Of a stretch of DNA of 64,000 nucleotides, positions 1 to 8,359 are shown piece after piece. The position numbers and the translations under genes were made by a program. The notes under the pieces were generated by a model. It made no database searches and had not been told where the DNA came from. It was given only the letters and a program-made list of their open reading frames with translations. Source of the stretch: Luteimonas chenhongjianii. GTDB lineage: Bacteria; Pseudomonadota; Gammaproteobacteria; Xanthomonadales; Xanthomonadaceae. The DNA is taken from contig NZ_CP023406.1 of assembly GCF_002327105.1 (NCBI RefSeq), positions 1,798,001 to 1,862,000 on the forward strand, written 5' to 3'. Position 1 is the stretch's first letter. Each line of letters starts with the position of its first letter.

Positions 1-149
1 GACCAGTCGATGTTCGCCGCGTCCGCGCGTGCCTGCTGATCCTCGTGATGGATCGATGCGAGTTCGGCGTTGTCGGAGACCTGCGCCTGCGCTGGGGCCA
101 GCATGGCGAGCAGGCCGCACAGCAGCAGGATGGTCGGGCGCCTGGTCAT
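1..149 (-). CDS. exported protein of unknown function (3' part beyond the left edge)
   Basis: Only the first 49 codons lie inside the window. They encode a clear Sec signal peptide: MTRRP, then a Leu-rich core ending at APAQAQ, with cleavage likely after A-Q-A near residue 22. The mature part begins VSDNAELASIHHEDQQARAD, which looks like the start of a DUF6624-type domain, but too little is visible to assign it. The start ATG is at 147-149, 31 bases after the haaO stop on the same strand, so it is probably the distal gene of the haaO operon and acts in the periplasm. The function is unknown. Confidence 0.6.
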   Translation of the reverse strand, partial: MTRRPTILLLCGLLAMLAPAQAQVSDNAELASIHHEDQQARADAANIDW

Positions 150-180
150 GTGCGGTCTCCAGTCTCTGGATCGGCAGGTG

Positions 181-729
181 TCAGGTGATGTCGGCCAGCG
201 TGTCGGGATCGGGATCGTAGCGGACAGGGCGAGGGTTGAGGTGGCCGCAGGCCTCGCAGCTGCGGTGCTCGATCGAGCCGTAGAACAGGTCGAACACCGG
301 CGGGAAATCCTGCTCGATGTCGTGGAGATGGAAGTACCGCTCGAACAGCTTGTGGTTGCAGCGTTCGCAGAACCACAGCAGGCCGTCCTGCTCGTGCGGC
401 AGGCGCTTGCGCTCGATGACCAGGCCGATCGAATCGGGGCCGCGCTGCGGCGAATGCGGCACCTTCGGCGGCAGCAGGAAGGTCTCGCCGGCGCGGATCG
501 GAATATCGCGGACCTGACCGTCCTCCTGGATGCGCAGCACCATCTCGCCTTCGAGCTGGTGGAACCACTCCGGGCCTTCCTCGTAGTGATAGTCGGTGCG
601 TGCGTTCGGGCCGCCGACCACCATGACGATGAACTCGCCGTCGTAGATGCACTTGTTGCCGACCGGCGGTTTGAGCAGGTGGCGGTGCTCGTCGATCCAC
701 TTCTTTAGGTTCAGCGGTCCGGGGATCAT
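181..729 (-). CDS. nbaC: 3-hydroxyanthranilate 3,4-dioxygenase
   Basis: A cytosolic cupin dioxygenase of 182 aa, the usual bacterial length. It opens the ring of 3-hydroxyanthranilate to 2-amino-3-carboxymuconate semialdehyde, the branch point between quinolinate/NAD synthesis and complete tryptophan degradation. The catalytic iron ligands are visible as H48, E54 and H92, and the second, rubredoxin-like metal site of bacterial enzymes as C121/C124 and C158/C161. The ATG at 727-729 follows the RidA stop by 4 bases, so translation is probably coupled. Neighbouring aldehyde dehydrogenase and RidA genes point to the catabolic (2-aminomuconate) branch rather than NAD synthesis alone. The name haaO is also used. 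Confidence 0.95.
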   Translation of the reverse strand: MIPGPLNLKKWIDEHRHLLKPPVGNKCIYDGEFIVMVVGGPNARTDYHYEEGPEWFHQLEGEMVLRIQEDGQVRDIPIRAGETFLLPPKVPHSPQRGPDSIGLVIERKRLPHEQDGLLWFCERCNHKLFERYFHLHDIEQDFPPVFDLFYGSIEHRSCEACGHLNPRPVRYDPDPDTLADIT

Positions 730-733
730 CCGT

Positions 734-1276
734 TCACTCCTGTGGCGCGTGTGGCGGGGAGTTGGGGTGGCCGGCGTCCGCTGCGCTCACCCCATCATCG
801 GCTGCGCCGGTGGTCCCCGCCTCTCCAGCAGGGCGCGCGAGGGGCATCGGTTCGCGACCTGAGGTTGCGATGCACTTCATCTCGATCGCGATCGGCGTCG
901 GCAGGGCGTCGATGCCAAGCGTCGTGCGGCAGGGCGCGGTGGCAGGATCGGGGAAATACTCGGCCCAGATCGCGTTGTAACCGGCGAAGTCACCGGCCAT
1001 GTCGGTGAGGTAGACGGTCACGTCGACCAGGTCTTCCCACCGCGCGCCGCTGGCCTCGAGCACCGCGCGCACGTTAGCGAACACGGCGCGCGTCTGCGCG
1101 GCGATGTCGTGTGCGACGACGCTGCCCCGATCATCGAACACGTTGCCCGGCACCGAATCGCTGGCCGGATCGCGCGGACCGATGCCCGACAGGAACAGCA
1201 GCCCGCCGGCGCGGCGTGCATGCGGATAGCGCCCGACCGGGCGCGGCGCGGCCGAGGCCTGGATGGCCTCAGTCAT
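734..1276 (-). CDS. RidA-family protein, probable 2-aminomuconate deaminase
   Basis: A RidA/YjgF-family protein of 180 aa. The fold is recognisable from residues ~10-140: [12 protein letters not shown] early on and [13 protein letters not shown] near the end, whose Arg is the family's carboxylate-binding residue. The domain is followed by about 40 residues of Ala/Gly-rich tail, longer than a typical RidA. In 2-nitrobenzoate and kynurenine degradation a RidA-like protein deaminates 2-aminomuconate, and the adjacent dioxygenase and aldehyde dehydrogenase support that role here; generic imine deaminase is the alternative. The ATG at 1274-1276 overlaps the carbonic anhydrase stop by 8 bases. A longer reading to 1390 would run into the carbonic anhydrase and is rejected. 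Confidence 0.85.
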   Translation of the reverse strand: MTEAIQASAAPRPVGRYPHARRAGGLLFLSGIGPRDPASDSVPGNVFDDRGSVVAHDIAAQTRAVFANVRAVLEASGARWEDLVDVTVYLTDMAGDFAGYNAIWAEYFPDPATAPCRTTLGIDALPTPIAIEMKCIATSGREPMPLARPAGEAGTTGAADDGVSAADAGHPNSPPHAPQE

Positions 1277-1943
1277 CGCGGCGGCCGCGGGCGACCACGC
1301 GCGCGATATCCGCCACCGCGGCGTCGTAGGCCGGGCCGATCTCGGCGTGCGAAGCGACGTCCATGCCGAGTTCGCGCACGCGGCCGTCACCCAGCGCGTA
1401 GACCCAGCCGTGCACGGCGAGCTTCTGCCCGCGCGCCCATGCGTCGCGGATCACCGTGGTCTGGCAGATGTTGAGCGCCTGCTCCACGGCATTGAGCTCG
1501 CACAGCCGAGCATGGCGCAGGTTGATGTCGTCCACGGCGGCCAGCAGACCGGCGTGTTTGTGATTGACGTCGGCCACGTGGCGCAACCAGTTGTCGACCA
1601 GGCCGACCCGCGCGCCGGTCATGGCCGCGTGCACGCCACCGCAGCCGTAATGGCCGACCAGCAGGATGTGTTCGACCTTGAGCACATCGACCGCGAACTG
1701 GATCACCGACAGCGCGTTGAGGTCGCCATGCGACAGCACGTTGGCAACGTTGCGGTGGACGAAGACTTCGCCCGGATCCAGGCCGAGGATCTGGTTGGCG
1801 GGTACGCGCGAGTCGGAGCAACCGATCCACAGGTACTTCGGCGTCTGCTGGTTCTCCAGCCGGTGGAAGAAATCCGGGTCGTCGCGCACCGCGCGCTCGG
1901 CCCAGTCACGGTTGTTCTGCAGCAGCTTGTCGAGTTCGCCCAT
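1269..1943 (-). CDS. can: beta-class carbonic anhydrase
   Basis: 224 aa, cytosolic, interconverting CO2 and bicarbonate. The zinc ligands and catalytic dyad of the beta class are all present: C42, D44 and R46 in the GCSDSR motif, then H98 and C101 in GHYGCGG, so this is the Can/CynT type with an open active site. The ATG at 1941-1943 follows the aldehyde dehydrogenase stop by 7 bases, and the gene overlaps RidA by 8 bases, so it sits translationally inside the kynurenine-branch operon. One reading is handling of CO2 released when aminocarboxymuconate semialdehyde is decarboxylated; another is that the main housekeeping carbonic anhydrase simply resides here. Confidence 0.95.
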   Translation of the reverse strand: MGELDKLLQNNRDWAERAVRDDPDFFHRLENQQTPKYLWIGCSDSRVPANQILGLDPGEVFVHRNVANVLSHGDLNALSVIQFAVDVLKVEHILLVGHYGCGGVHAAMTGARVGLVDNWLRHVADVNHKHAGLLAAVDDINLRHARLCELNAVEQALNICQTTVIRDAWARGQKLAVHGWVYALGDGRVRELGMDVASHAEIGPAYDAAVADIARVVARGRRDD

Positions 1944-1950
1944 TGCGTGA

Positions 1951-3378
1951 TTATTCCAGAGACAGGCCGATGTTCTTCGGTTCGGTGAAGAAACGCATGG
2001 CTTCCATGCCACCCTCGCGGCCCAGACCGGACGCGCCGGTGCCGCCGAATGGCGTGCGCAGGTCGCGCATCAGCCAGGTGTTGATCCAGACCATGCCCAC
2101 GCGCAGCGCAGCCGCCAGACGGTGGGCGCGGACCAGGTCGCGTGTCCAGATCGACGCCGACAGGCCGTAATCCCCGGCATTCGCCAGGGCGAGGGCCTGC
2201 GCGTCGTCGTCGAAGGGCTGGAGCGTGACGACGGGGCCGAAGATCTCCTCGCGGTTGGTCGCGCAGTCGGGGCCGAGGCCATCGATGACCGTCGGCGCGA
2301 CGAACCATCCCGGCCGCGCGAGCGCGTGGCCACCGCAAAGCACATGGCCGCCTTCGGCGCGCGCGCGTTCGATCGCGGCGAGCACCTTGTCGAACTGTGC
2401 CTGCGAAACCAATGGACCCATGCGTGCATCGGAATCCATCGGATCGCCGACCCGCAGGGCCAGCGCCTCGGCGACGAAGCGCTCGCGGAAGGTCTCGTAG
2501 ATGCCACGTTCGACCAGAATGCGAGAGCCGCACAGGCAGATCTGCCCGCTGTTCTGGAACGCCGAGCGCACCAGGGTGCCGAGCTGCGTCTCCCAGTCGC
2601 TGTCGGCGAAGACCAGGGTCGCGTTCTTGCCACCGAGTTCCAGCGATGCCTTCTTGAGCGCCGCGCCCGTGCGTGCACCGATGCGTCGGCCGACTGCGGT
2701 ACTGCCGGTGAAGGACACCGCGCGCACGCGCGGATCGTCGACGAGGGCGTCACCGACGTCCGCGCCGGAGCCGTGCACCACATTGATCACGCCCGGCGGG
2801 AAGCCGATCTCGCCCGAAAGCTCCGCCAGCAGGGTCGCGCTCGCCGGCGTCACTTCCGACGGTTTGGCGACCACGGTATTGCCGGCCGCGAGCGCCGGCG
2901 CGATCTTCCAGGTGAACAGGTACAGCGGCAGGTTCCACGGCGAGATCGTCGCGACCACGCCCAGCGGCGTGCGCAGCGTGTAGTTCAGGCCCGCCTCGCC
3001 GTGATGCGATTCGCTGGCGAACTGCGTGGCCGCGTGGGCGAAGAAGCGCAGGTTGGCCACGGCGCGCGGAATCTCCGCATCGCGTGCCAGCGCGAAGGGC
3101 TTGCCGCCGTCGCGCGCTTCGACATGGGCAAAGTCGTCGATCCTCGCCTCCAGCGCCGCAGCCAGTCGCTCCAGCCAGGCCGCGCGCGCGCTGTTGGGCA
3201 GGGCGGCCCAGGCCGGCGCCGCGCGGGCCGCGGCGGTGACCGCTGCGGCGACATCGTCGGCGCTTCCGGCCGCGACTTCGGCATAGACGCGTCCGCTCGC
3301 CGGCTCGTGCACCGGCAGCCAGCGGTCGCTGCCGGGCGCGCGCGCCGCGCCATCGATCCAGTGCATCAGTCGTTGCAT
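1951..3378 (-). CDS. aldehyde dehydrogenase, probable 2-aminomuconate/2-hydroxymuconate semialdehyde dehydrogenase
   Basis: 475 aa, NAD(P)-dependent ALDH superfamily. Visible residues: oxyanion Asn N149 in SPWNLPL, coenzyme-fold motif FTGSTAVG (223-230), general base E247 in LELGGKN, and the nucleophile C281 in FQNSGQIC. The overall length and the R-T-P-L-G segment at 136-140 resemble the ALDH8/2-aminomuconate semialdehyde dehydrogenase group, where an Arg there binds the substrate carboxylate. With haaO and RidA downstream it would oxidise 2-aminomuconate 6-semialdehyde to 2-aminomuconate. The intermediate decarboxylase (ACMSD) is not in the window. ATG at 3376-3378 (MQRLMHW) is chosen; the frame is open upstream only as antisense-like sequence inside nei. 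Confidence 0.88.
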   Translation of the reverse strand: MQRLMHWIDGAARAPGSDRWLPVHEPASGRVYAEVAAGSADDVAAAVTAAARAAPAWAALPNSARAAWLERLAAALEARIDDFAHVEARDGGKPFALARDAEIPRAVANLRFFAHAATQFASESHHGEAGLNYTLRTPLGVVATISPWNLPLYLFTWKIAPALAAGNTVVAKPSEVTPASATLLAELSGEIGFPPGVINVVHGSGADVGDALVDDPRVRAVSFTGSTAVGRRIGARTGAALKKASLELGGKNATLVFADSDWETQLGTLVRSAFQNSGQICLCGSRILVERGIYETFRERFVAEALALRVGDPMDSDARMGPLVSQAQFDKVLAAIERARAEGGHVLCGGHALARPGWFVAPTVIDGLGPDCATNREEIFGPVVTLQPFDDDAQALALANAGDYGLSASIWTRDLVRAHRLAAALRVGMVWINTWLMRDLRTPFGGTGASGLGREGGMEAMRFFTEPKNIGLSLE

Positions 3379-3410
3379 GGCCGCCAGCTTACCCGAGCCG
3401 GCGTTGCCGC

Positions 3411-4220
3411 TCAGTGCTGGCAGGCGGGGCACCAGTAGAGTCGGCGCGCGGCCAACCGCTCCTCGACGATGGTGCCGCCGTCGCGCGGGCAGGGGTCGCC
3501 CTTGTGCTCGTAGACCTCGAATCCGAACGTCGCCCGGGTCCGCGCGAGATAGTCCTTGCCCGGCGGCAGGATGTCGCCGTGCTTGGCGCGATACGCGCGC
3601 CGCGGTACGTCCAGCAGCGCCTTCGCCAGCCGCCGGCGCTCGGCGGCCGTCAGGTCGCGCAGGATGCGGTAGGGCGACAGGCGCGCGTGGTAGAGCACTT
3701 CCGAGCGCAGGTAGTTGCCCATGCCGGCGGCGAAACCCTGGTCGAGCAGCAGCACGGCCAGCGTGCGTCCGGCGAAGCGCGGGGTGTCCATGTGCGCGAG
3801 CAACCCGGCCGCATCGACCGCCGGGTCGAGCACGTCCGGGCCGAGCTTGGCGAGGTAGGGCTGCGCGTCGAGCTCGTCGGTGCGCCACAGCGAGATGGAG
3901 GGGGCGGCATACAGCGCCGCGGCCCCGCGCGCGGTCACCAGCAATACGCGTGGGCGGGCGCCATCGGGCAGCGCGTCGACATCGTCGACCAGACGCCAGA
4001 ATCCGAACAGCTGGCTGTGGGTATAGAGGGTCCACCCGCTGGAGACGGCCGTCAGCAGCGCCTTGCCGCGCGCTTCCACTGCGAGCACCCGCTTGCCCTC
4101 CAGCAGGCCGCGCTTGCGTTGCAGCCTGGGATCGATGAAACGCGCCTGCGTGAGTACCTCGTCGACCAGCAGGGTCGACAGGCGATCGGCAAGTTCGTGG
4201 GTTTCGGGACCTTCCGGCAT
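3411..4220 (-). CDS. nei: endonuclease VIII (Fpg/Nei DNA glycosylase)
   Basis: 269 aa, base-excision repair glycosylase/AP lyase for oxidised pyrimidines. The N-terminus MPEGPET gives catalytic P2 and E3 after Met removal, K53 lies in the R-G-K-A-L-L motif, and the LYTHSQLFGFWR segment matches the E. coli Nei counterpart closely. The helix-two-turn-helix region (GFAAGMGNYLRSE) is intact. The C-terminal zinc finger is C244-x2-D247-x16-C264-x2-C267, so the second cysteine is replaced by Asp. ATG at 4218-4220 is fixed by the obligatory Pro2. It lies 32 bases upstream of the aldehyde dehydrogenase and 38 after the SDR gene, so it may be co-transcribed though functionally unrelated. Confidence 0.93.
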   Translation of the reverse strand: MPEGPETHELADRLSTLLVDEVLTQARFIDPRLQRKRGLLEGKRVLAVEARGKALLTAVSSGWTLYTHSQLFGFWRLVDDVDALPDGARPRVLLVTARGAAALYAAPSISLWRTDELDAQPYLAKLGPDVLDPAVDAAGLLAHMDTPRFAGRTLAVLLLDQGFAAGMGNYLRSEVLYHARLSPYRILRDLTAAERRRLAKALLDVPRRAYRAKHGDILPPGKDYLARTRATFGFEVYEHKGDPCPRDGGTIVEERLAARRLYWCPACQH

Positions 4221-4258
4221 GGCCGCATCGAAGCAGCGGCGGTGTCGCGCCGTCGTGA

Positions 4259-5044
4259 CTAGATCGAGGCCATCCGCCCGCCGTCGACCGGTAGGCTCAC
4301 GCCGGTGACATAGGCCGCGGCCGGCGAGCACAGGAACGCGATCACTCCAGCAGTCTCGGCGGGTTCGGCGAAGCGTCCGGCCGGCACGTTCGCCCGCATC
4401 GAGGCCAGCACCGCTGCTTCGTCCTGACCCGTGCGGCGCACGCGGTCGGCGACGATCTGGTCGATGCGGCCGGTACGCGTGTAGCCGGGCAGCACGTTGT
4501 TGACGGTGATGCCTTCGGGCGCGAGCTCGCGCGAGAGCGTCTTGGCCCAGCTGGCGACCGCGCCGCGCACGGTATTGGATACGCCCAGACCGGCGATCGG
4601 CTCGCGCACCGAGGTCGAAACCACGTTGACGATACGGCCCCAGTGGGCGGCGCGCATCGCCGGCAGCACCGCCTGCACCAGTACCTGGCCGCCCAGCAGA
4701 TGCCGGCGGAACGCCGCTTCGAAGGCGTCGAGGGGCGCTTCGTGCGCGCTGCCTCCGGCCGGCCCGCCGGTGTTGTGGATCAGGATCTGGGCCGGATGCG
4801 CCGCGACATGCGCGGTGACGGTCGCCTCCAGATCCGCGGTCCGGTCCATGTCCACGGCCAGCAGGTGGTGGTGCTGGCCATGCGCCGCGGGCAGCGCATC
4901 GCGGACGATCGCCAGCGCATCGGCCCTGCGGGCGAGCACGGTGACGCTGGCCCCAAGCAGGGCGAGCTCATGCGCGGTCGCGCGGCCGATGCCCTCGGAG
5001 GCCCCGCAGACGAGGGCGTGGCGGCCGGTGAGATCGAGATCCAT
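4259..5044 (-). CDS. SDR-family oxidoreductase lacking the YxxxK motif
   Basis: 261 aa Rossmann-fold short-chain dehydrogenase. The cofactor loop is GASEGIG (14-20), followed by the HNTGGPAGG segment (~90-98) equivalent to NNAG, a catalytic-type Ser at S143 or S145, and C-terminal PVDGGRMASI. Where classical SDRs carry Tyr-x3-Lys, this protein reads G-V-S-N-T-V-R-G (154-161), so neither the Tyr nor the Lys is present. The same replacement is known in a BKR-like SDR subgroup, so the protein may use other residues or not be a standard dehydrogenase. The substrate is unknown. It is 3 bases downstream of the PaiB-like gene, suggesting co-translation. Confidence 0.85.
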   Translation of the reverse strand: MDLDLTGRHALVCGASEGIGRATAHELALLGASVTVLARRADALAIVRDALPAAHGQHHHLLAVDMDRTADLEATVTAHVAAHPAQILIHNTGGPAGGSAHEAPLDAFEAAFRRHLLGGQVLVQAVLPAMRAAHWGRIVNVVSTSVREPIAGLGVSNTVRGAVASWAKTLSRELAPEGITVNNVLPGYTRTGRIDQIVADRVRRTGQDEAAVLASMRANVPAGRFAEPAETAGVIAFLCSPAAAYVTGVSLPVDGGRMASI

Positions 5045-5047
5045 GGG

Positions 5048-5686
5048 TCAGGGCTCCGGCTGGATGTGGGAGGTCAGACCGCTCCGCATCAGTGCAGCGA
5101 TCGCGCGCGCGTTGTCGCCGGGGCGCGATTGCAGTGCCTCGACGACCGCTGCGCGGTTCGCCTCGGGATGGTTCTGGCTGAGCTTGCGGGTCAGTTCGGT
5201 GGCGTGCACGCGCACGCGGAAGCCGACAATCCCGCGTAACTGCGCGCGTTCCCGCGGATCGGTGTGGTCGTAGCGCCAGTCGCCGCCGGTCTGGGTTTCG
5301 AAACGGAGCGCGGTCCGCGCGACCAGATCGCCAAGCGCGTCTTCGTTGTCGAAGCGTTCGAAGCGGCCGCGCAGATGGGCCACGACATAGTTCCAGGTCG
5401 GGACGCGCGCACGTTCGCCCTTGTCGGGGTACCAGCTCGCCGACAGGTAGGCGTGCGGGCCCTGCACCAGCACCAGGACGTCCTCGCCCGCGTGGGCCTG
5501 GGGATTGGCGCGGGCCCAATGGCCCTCGAGGACGAGGTTTCCGTTCTCGCGCCGCGCGAGCACCGGCACATGGCTCGCATCCGGGGCGCCATCGCGCACC
5601 GTGACCAGCGTGACGAAGGGATGTGCGTCCAGCAGCGCATCGAGACGCGCGGGATCCGGGTCGATGAAGGCGCGCGGCGTGCTCAT
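5048..5686 (-). CDS. FMN-binding negative transcriptional regulator, PaiB family
   Basis: 212 aa with the PaiB/split-barrel flavin-reductase-like fold. Recognisable family segments are HVPVLARR at ~38-45, LEGHWARANPQ at ~53-63, SASWYPDKGERARVPTWNYV at ~82-101, and the C-terminal KLSQNHPEANRAAVV. In Bacillus, PaiB was described as a repressor of sporulation and protease genes, but in proteobacteria the molecular role is unproven and flavin or heme binding is likely. It is the first of a tight pair with the SDR gene (3-base gap) and precedes the kynurenine-branch genes on the same strand, so a redox or tryptophan-related role is possible. Assignment to the family is firm, function is not. Confidence 0.88.
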   Translation of the reverse strand: MSTPRAFIDPDPARLDALLDAHPFVTLVTVRDGAPDASHVPVLARRENGNLVLEGHWARANPQAHAGEDVLVLVQGPHAYLSASWYPDKGERARVPTWNYVVAHLRGRFERFDNEDALGDLVARTALRFETQTGGDWRYDHTDPRERAQLRGIVGFRVRVHATELTRKLSQNHPEANRAAVVEALQSRPGDNARAIAALMRSGLTSHIQPEP

Positions 5687-5699
5687 CGATCGGTACAGG

Positions 5700-5999
5700 T
5701 CAGGCGCGGGCGCCGAGCACCTGCACCATGCGGTCGCGCAGTTGCGCGTCGTCGTCGGCCTGCGGAGGCGACAGCGTCTCGAGCGAGAAACCGCGCATCT
5801 GCGCGTCTTCCTCGTCGAGGCCGGCCCACTCGACGAACTCGGCGTCGAGCAGCATGGCGCGCGCGGTGTCCTCGCTGTCGTAGGGCAGGGTCCTGCCGTC
5901 GCTGTCGAACACCTCGGCGGTGCCGGCCTCGAGCACGCGCAGGCGCGCCCAGATCACGGTGCGGCCCAGCGAAGCGATCCACCACTGGTCTTGGGTCAT
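5700..5999 (-). CDS. small acidic protein of unknown function
   Basis: 99 aa, soluble, no signal peptide or membrane segment. The N-terminal half reads as a small beta domain (WWIASLGRTVIWARLRVLEAG) ending in an acidic stretch (residues ~57-62, GLDEEDAQ), and the C-terminus is a short amphipathic region. I do not recognise the family. The ATG at 5997-5999 is preferred over an upstream alternative because the preceding residues are antisense to nothing conserved and the family-like W-W start follows it. It lies 13 bases upstream of the PaiB-like gene and 14 bases after the next membrane protein, so it probably belongs to the same transcript. Confidence 0.65.
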   Translation of the reverse strand: MTQDQWWIASLGRTVIWARLRVLEAGTAEVFDSDGRTLPYDSEDTARAMLLDAEFVEWAGLDEEDAQMRGFSLETLSPPQADDDAQLRDRMVQVLGARA

Positions 6000-6013
6000 G
6001 CGAAAAACTCCGG

Positions 6014-6316
6014 TCAGGGGGCGATCGACCACAGCCACAACAGGGCCGAGGCGGACAGCGCGCCAAGGATCACCAGTAACGAAATGCGTGCGGGCGTGGC
6101 AAGACCGGTGAAGCGGCCGTCGCGGACCTCGTAATAATGGCCCCCCAGCAGCCAGCGCAGCGCCGCCGGTTGCAGGAACGCACCTTCGCCGAAACGGGCA
6201 CGGACCTCGGGGTGACGGTCACGCAGATGGACCAGCGACAGCGGCCAGAAGATCACGAACGCGGTGAAACCGCCGATCGCGACGCCGAAGAAACACAGGG
6301 CGAGGAAGAGCGTCAT
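6014..6316 (-). CDS. small inner-membrane protein with two predicted helices
   Basis: 100 aa. The first hydrophobic helix covers residues ~2-27 (LFLALCFFGVAIGGFTAF onward) and the second ~78-98 (ISLLVILGALSASALLWLW); between them is a basic cytosolic or periplasmic loop containing R-H-P-E-V-R-A-R-F-G-E-G. I do not recognise the family and see no catalytic motif. ATG at 6314-6316 places the first helix at the very N-terminus; an upstream start would add 21 Arg/Pro-rich residues with no support. It is 14 bases upstream of the 99-aa acidic protein and 115 bases downstream of asnS. Confidence 0.65.
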   Translation of the reverse strand: MTLFLALCFFGVAIGGFTAFVIFWPLSLVHLRDRHPEVRARFGEGAFLQPAALRWLLGGHYYEVRDGRFTGLATPARISLLVILGALSASALLWLWSIAP

Positions 6317-6431
6317 CCGCGCACCCGGCCCCGCGGCGCGGATGCCGGGGGGCGTGCCGTCAGCGCGCCAACGCACCACGGCCTTCCGCCAGGGGCGCCG
6401 GCTGCCAGTGCGGGAGCGCAGGTCACGGCCG

Positions 6432-7829
6432 TCAGTACTCCGCCTGACCCGGTGCCCGCGGATAGGGAATCGCGTCGCGGATATTCGACAGCCCGCAGAC
6501 GTAGACGATCAGTCGCTCGAACCCGAGGCCGAAGCCGGCATGCGGGACGGTGCCGTAGCGGCGGAAATCCCGGTACCAGCCGTAGTGTTCCCGGTCCAGC
6601 CCGAACTGGTCCATGCGTGCGTCGAGCACGTCGAGGCGCTCCTCGCGCTGTGCGCCGCCGATGATCTCGCCGATGCCCGGCGCCAGCACGTCCATCGCCG
6701 CAACCGTCCTGCCGTCGTCGTTGAGGCGCATGTAGAACGCCTTGATGTGCTCGGGGTAGTTGGTCACCACGACCGGCCGGCCGACGTGCTGCTCGGTGAG
6801 CCAGCGCTCGTGTTCGGTCTGCAGGTCCAGGCCCCATTCCACCGGGAATTCGAACGTGTGCCCGGACTTCTGCAGCAGCGACACGGCTTCGGTGTATTCG
6901 ATGCGCTCGAACGGCGCGTTGATGAAGCCCTCGAGACGCGTGACCGCGTCCTTCTGCACGCGCTCGGCGATGAAGGCCATGTCGTCGGCGCGCTCGTCGA
7001 GCACCGCGCGGAACAGGTACTTGAGGAACTCCTCGGAGATGCGTGCGTTCTCGGCGAGGTCGGCGAAGGCGATCTCCGGCTCGATCATCCAGAACTCGGC
7101 CAGGTGGCGCGTGGTATGGCTGTTCTCGGCGCGGAAGGTCGGGCCGAAGGTGTAGACCTTGCTCATCGCCAGGCAGAACGCCTCGACGTTGAGCTGGCCC
7201 GACACGGTGAGGAACGCTTCCTTGCCGAAGAAATCACGGCTGAAATCGACCTTGCCCTCGCGCATCGGCAGGTTGGCGAGGTCCAGGGTCGAGATGCGGA
7301 ACATCTGGCCGGCGCCTTCGGCATCCGACGTGGTCACGATCGGTGTATTGATCCAGAAGTAGCCGTTCTCGTGGAAATAGCGGTGCGCGGCCTGCGCCAG
7401 ACAGTGGCGGATGCGGGTGACCGCGCCGAACAGATTGGTGCGTGGGCGCAGATGCGCGACCTCGCGCAGGAATTCCAGCGAATGGGCCTTGGGCTGGATC
7501 GGATAGGTTTCCGGGTCTTCCACCCAGCCCACGACTTCGATCGATTCGGCCTGGATCTCGTAGCTCTGCCCTTGGCCCTGCGACTTGACCAGGGTTCCGG
7601 TGGCGATGACCGAGCATCCTGCGGTCAGGCGCTTGATCTCCGACTCGTAGTTGGCCAGTGCGCTCGGGGCCACGACCTGGATCGGCGAAAAGCAGGAGCC
7701 GTCGCTGACGTTGACGAAGCTCAGTCCGGCCTTGGAGTCGCGCCGGGTTCGCACCCAGCCGCGAACGGTGACTTCACCGCCTTCCGGAATATGCCCCGCG
7801 AGGGCCTGTTGGACGCTGGTCGTGGTCAT
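6432..7829 (-). CDS. asnS: asparaginyl-tRNA synthetase
   Basis: 465 aa class IIb aminoacyl-tRNA synthetase charging tRNA-Asn in the cytosol. An N-terminal OB-fold anticodon-binding domain occupies residues ~15-100 ([11 protein letters not shown]). The catalytic core carries motif 2 around [20 protein letters not shown] and motif 3 in GFGLGFERL. The length and the F-R-A-E-N-S-H-T signature separate it from AspRS (which is ~590 aa) and LysRS. Start ATG at 7827-7829 gives the family-typical short N-terminus ([10 protein letters not shown]). It is transcribed away from the A-type Fe-S carrier gene, with a 113-base shared upstream region. Confidence 0.97.
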   Translation of the reverse strand: MTTTSVQQALAGHIPEGGEVTVRGWVRTRRDSKAGLSFVNVSDGSCFSPIQVVAPSALANYESEIKRLTAGCSVIATGTLVKSQGQGQSYEIQAESIEVVGWVEDPETYPIQPKAHSLEFLREVAHLRPRTNLFGAVTRIRHCLAQAAHRYFHENGYFWINTPIVTTSDAEGAGQMFRISTLDLANLPMREGKVDFSRDFFGKEAFLTVSGQLNVEAFCLAMSKVYTFGPTFRAENSHTTRHLAEFWMIEPEIAFADLAENARISEEFLKYLFRAVLDERADDMAFIAERVQKDAVTRLEGFINAPFERIEYTEAVSLLQKSGHTFEFPVEWGLDLQTEHERWLTEQHVGRPVVVTNYPEHIKAFYMRLNDDGRTVAAMDVLAPGIGEIIGGAQREERLDVLDARMDQFGLDREHYGWYRDFRRYGTVPHAGFGLGFERLIVYVCGLSNIRDAIPYPRAPGQAEY

Positions 7830-7942
7830 GCCTTGAATCCCGGAAATCCGGTCCGATACACGTGGCTGCACAGTCTACCGGAGCCGGGCGGCGCATCGCC
7901 GCCGCCAGCGGGCGTTCGGGTCCACCGGAGTACAATCGTTTC

Positions 7943-8278
7943 ATGGCCATCGCACTCGCTCCCGCCGCGCTCGAACGCGCCCGCCGCTTCCTTGCAGACA
8001 GTCCCGATGCACTGGGTCTGCGCTTCGGCGTGACCCGGACCGGATGTTCGGGGTGGGGCTATGTCGTCGACATCGCGCGCGAGGAAAAGCCGGGCGATGC
8101 GATCAGCGAGCAGGACGGCGTGCGCATCTACGTGGACGCCCAGAGCCAGGCGATCGTGGATGGCACCGAGATCGACTTCGCGCAGAAGGGGCTGAACCAG
8201 GAGTTCGTGTTCCGCAACCCCAACGCGGCGGCCGCGTGTGGCTGTGGTGAGAGCTTCACCACCGATCCGACCAAGTAG
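7943..8278 (+). CDS. iscA: A-type iron-sulfur carrier protein, IscA-like
   Basis: 111 aa, cytosolic scaffold/carrier delivering Fe-S clusters to apoproteins. The three cluster-binding cysteines of the A-type family are present at C35 (RTGCSGWGY), C99 and C101 (CGCGESF), the same numbering as E. coli IscA. The protein stands alone here; no iscRSU-hscBA or suf genes flank it, so it could equally be an ErpA-like stand-alone carrier. ATG at 7943-7945 is chosen because the family begins just upstream of the hydrophobic A-P-A-A-L-E-R-A segment. Clients in this window would include SdhB and class I fumarase, though that link is inference. Confidence 0.9.
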   Translation: MAIALAPAALERARRFLADSPDALGLRFGVTRTGCSGWGYVVDIAREEKPGDAISEQDGVRIYVDAQSQAIVDGTEIDFAQKGLNQEFVFRNPNAAAACGCGESFTTDPTK

Positions 8279-8359
8279 GTTCTCGTTCTGCCGGCGGCGG
8301 CAGGCGGCGTTCATTCCGGCCGGGTTGGGGCGCGCAGGGCAGGGCGCCGCGCTTGCACC

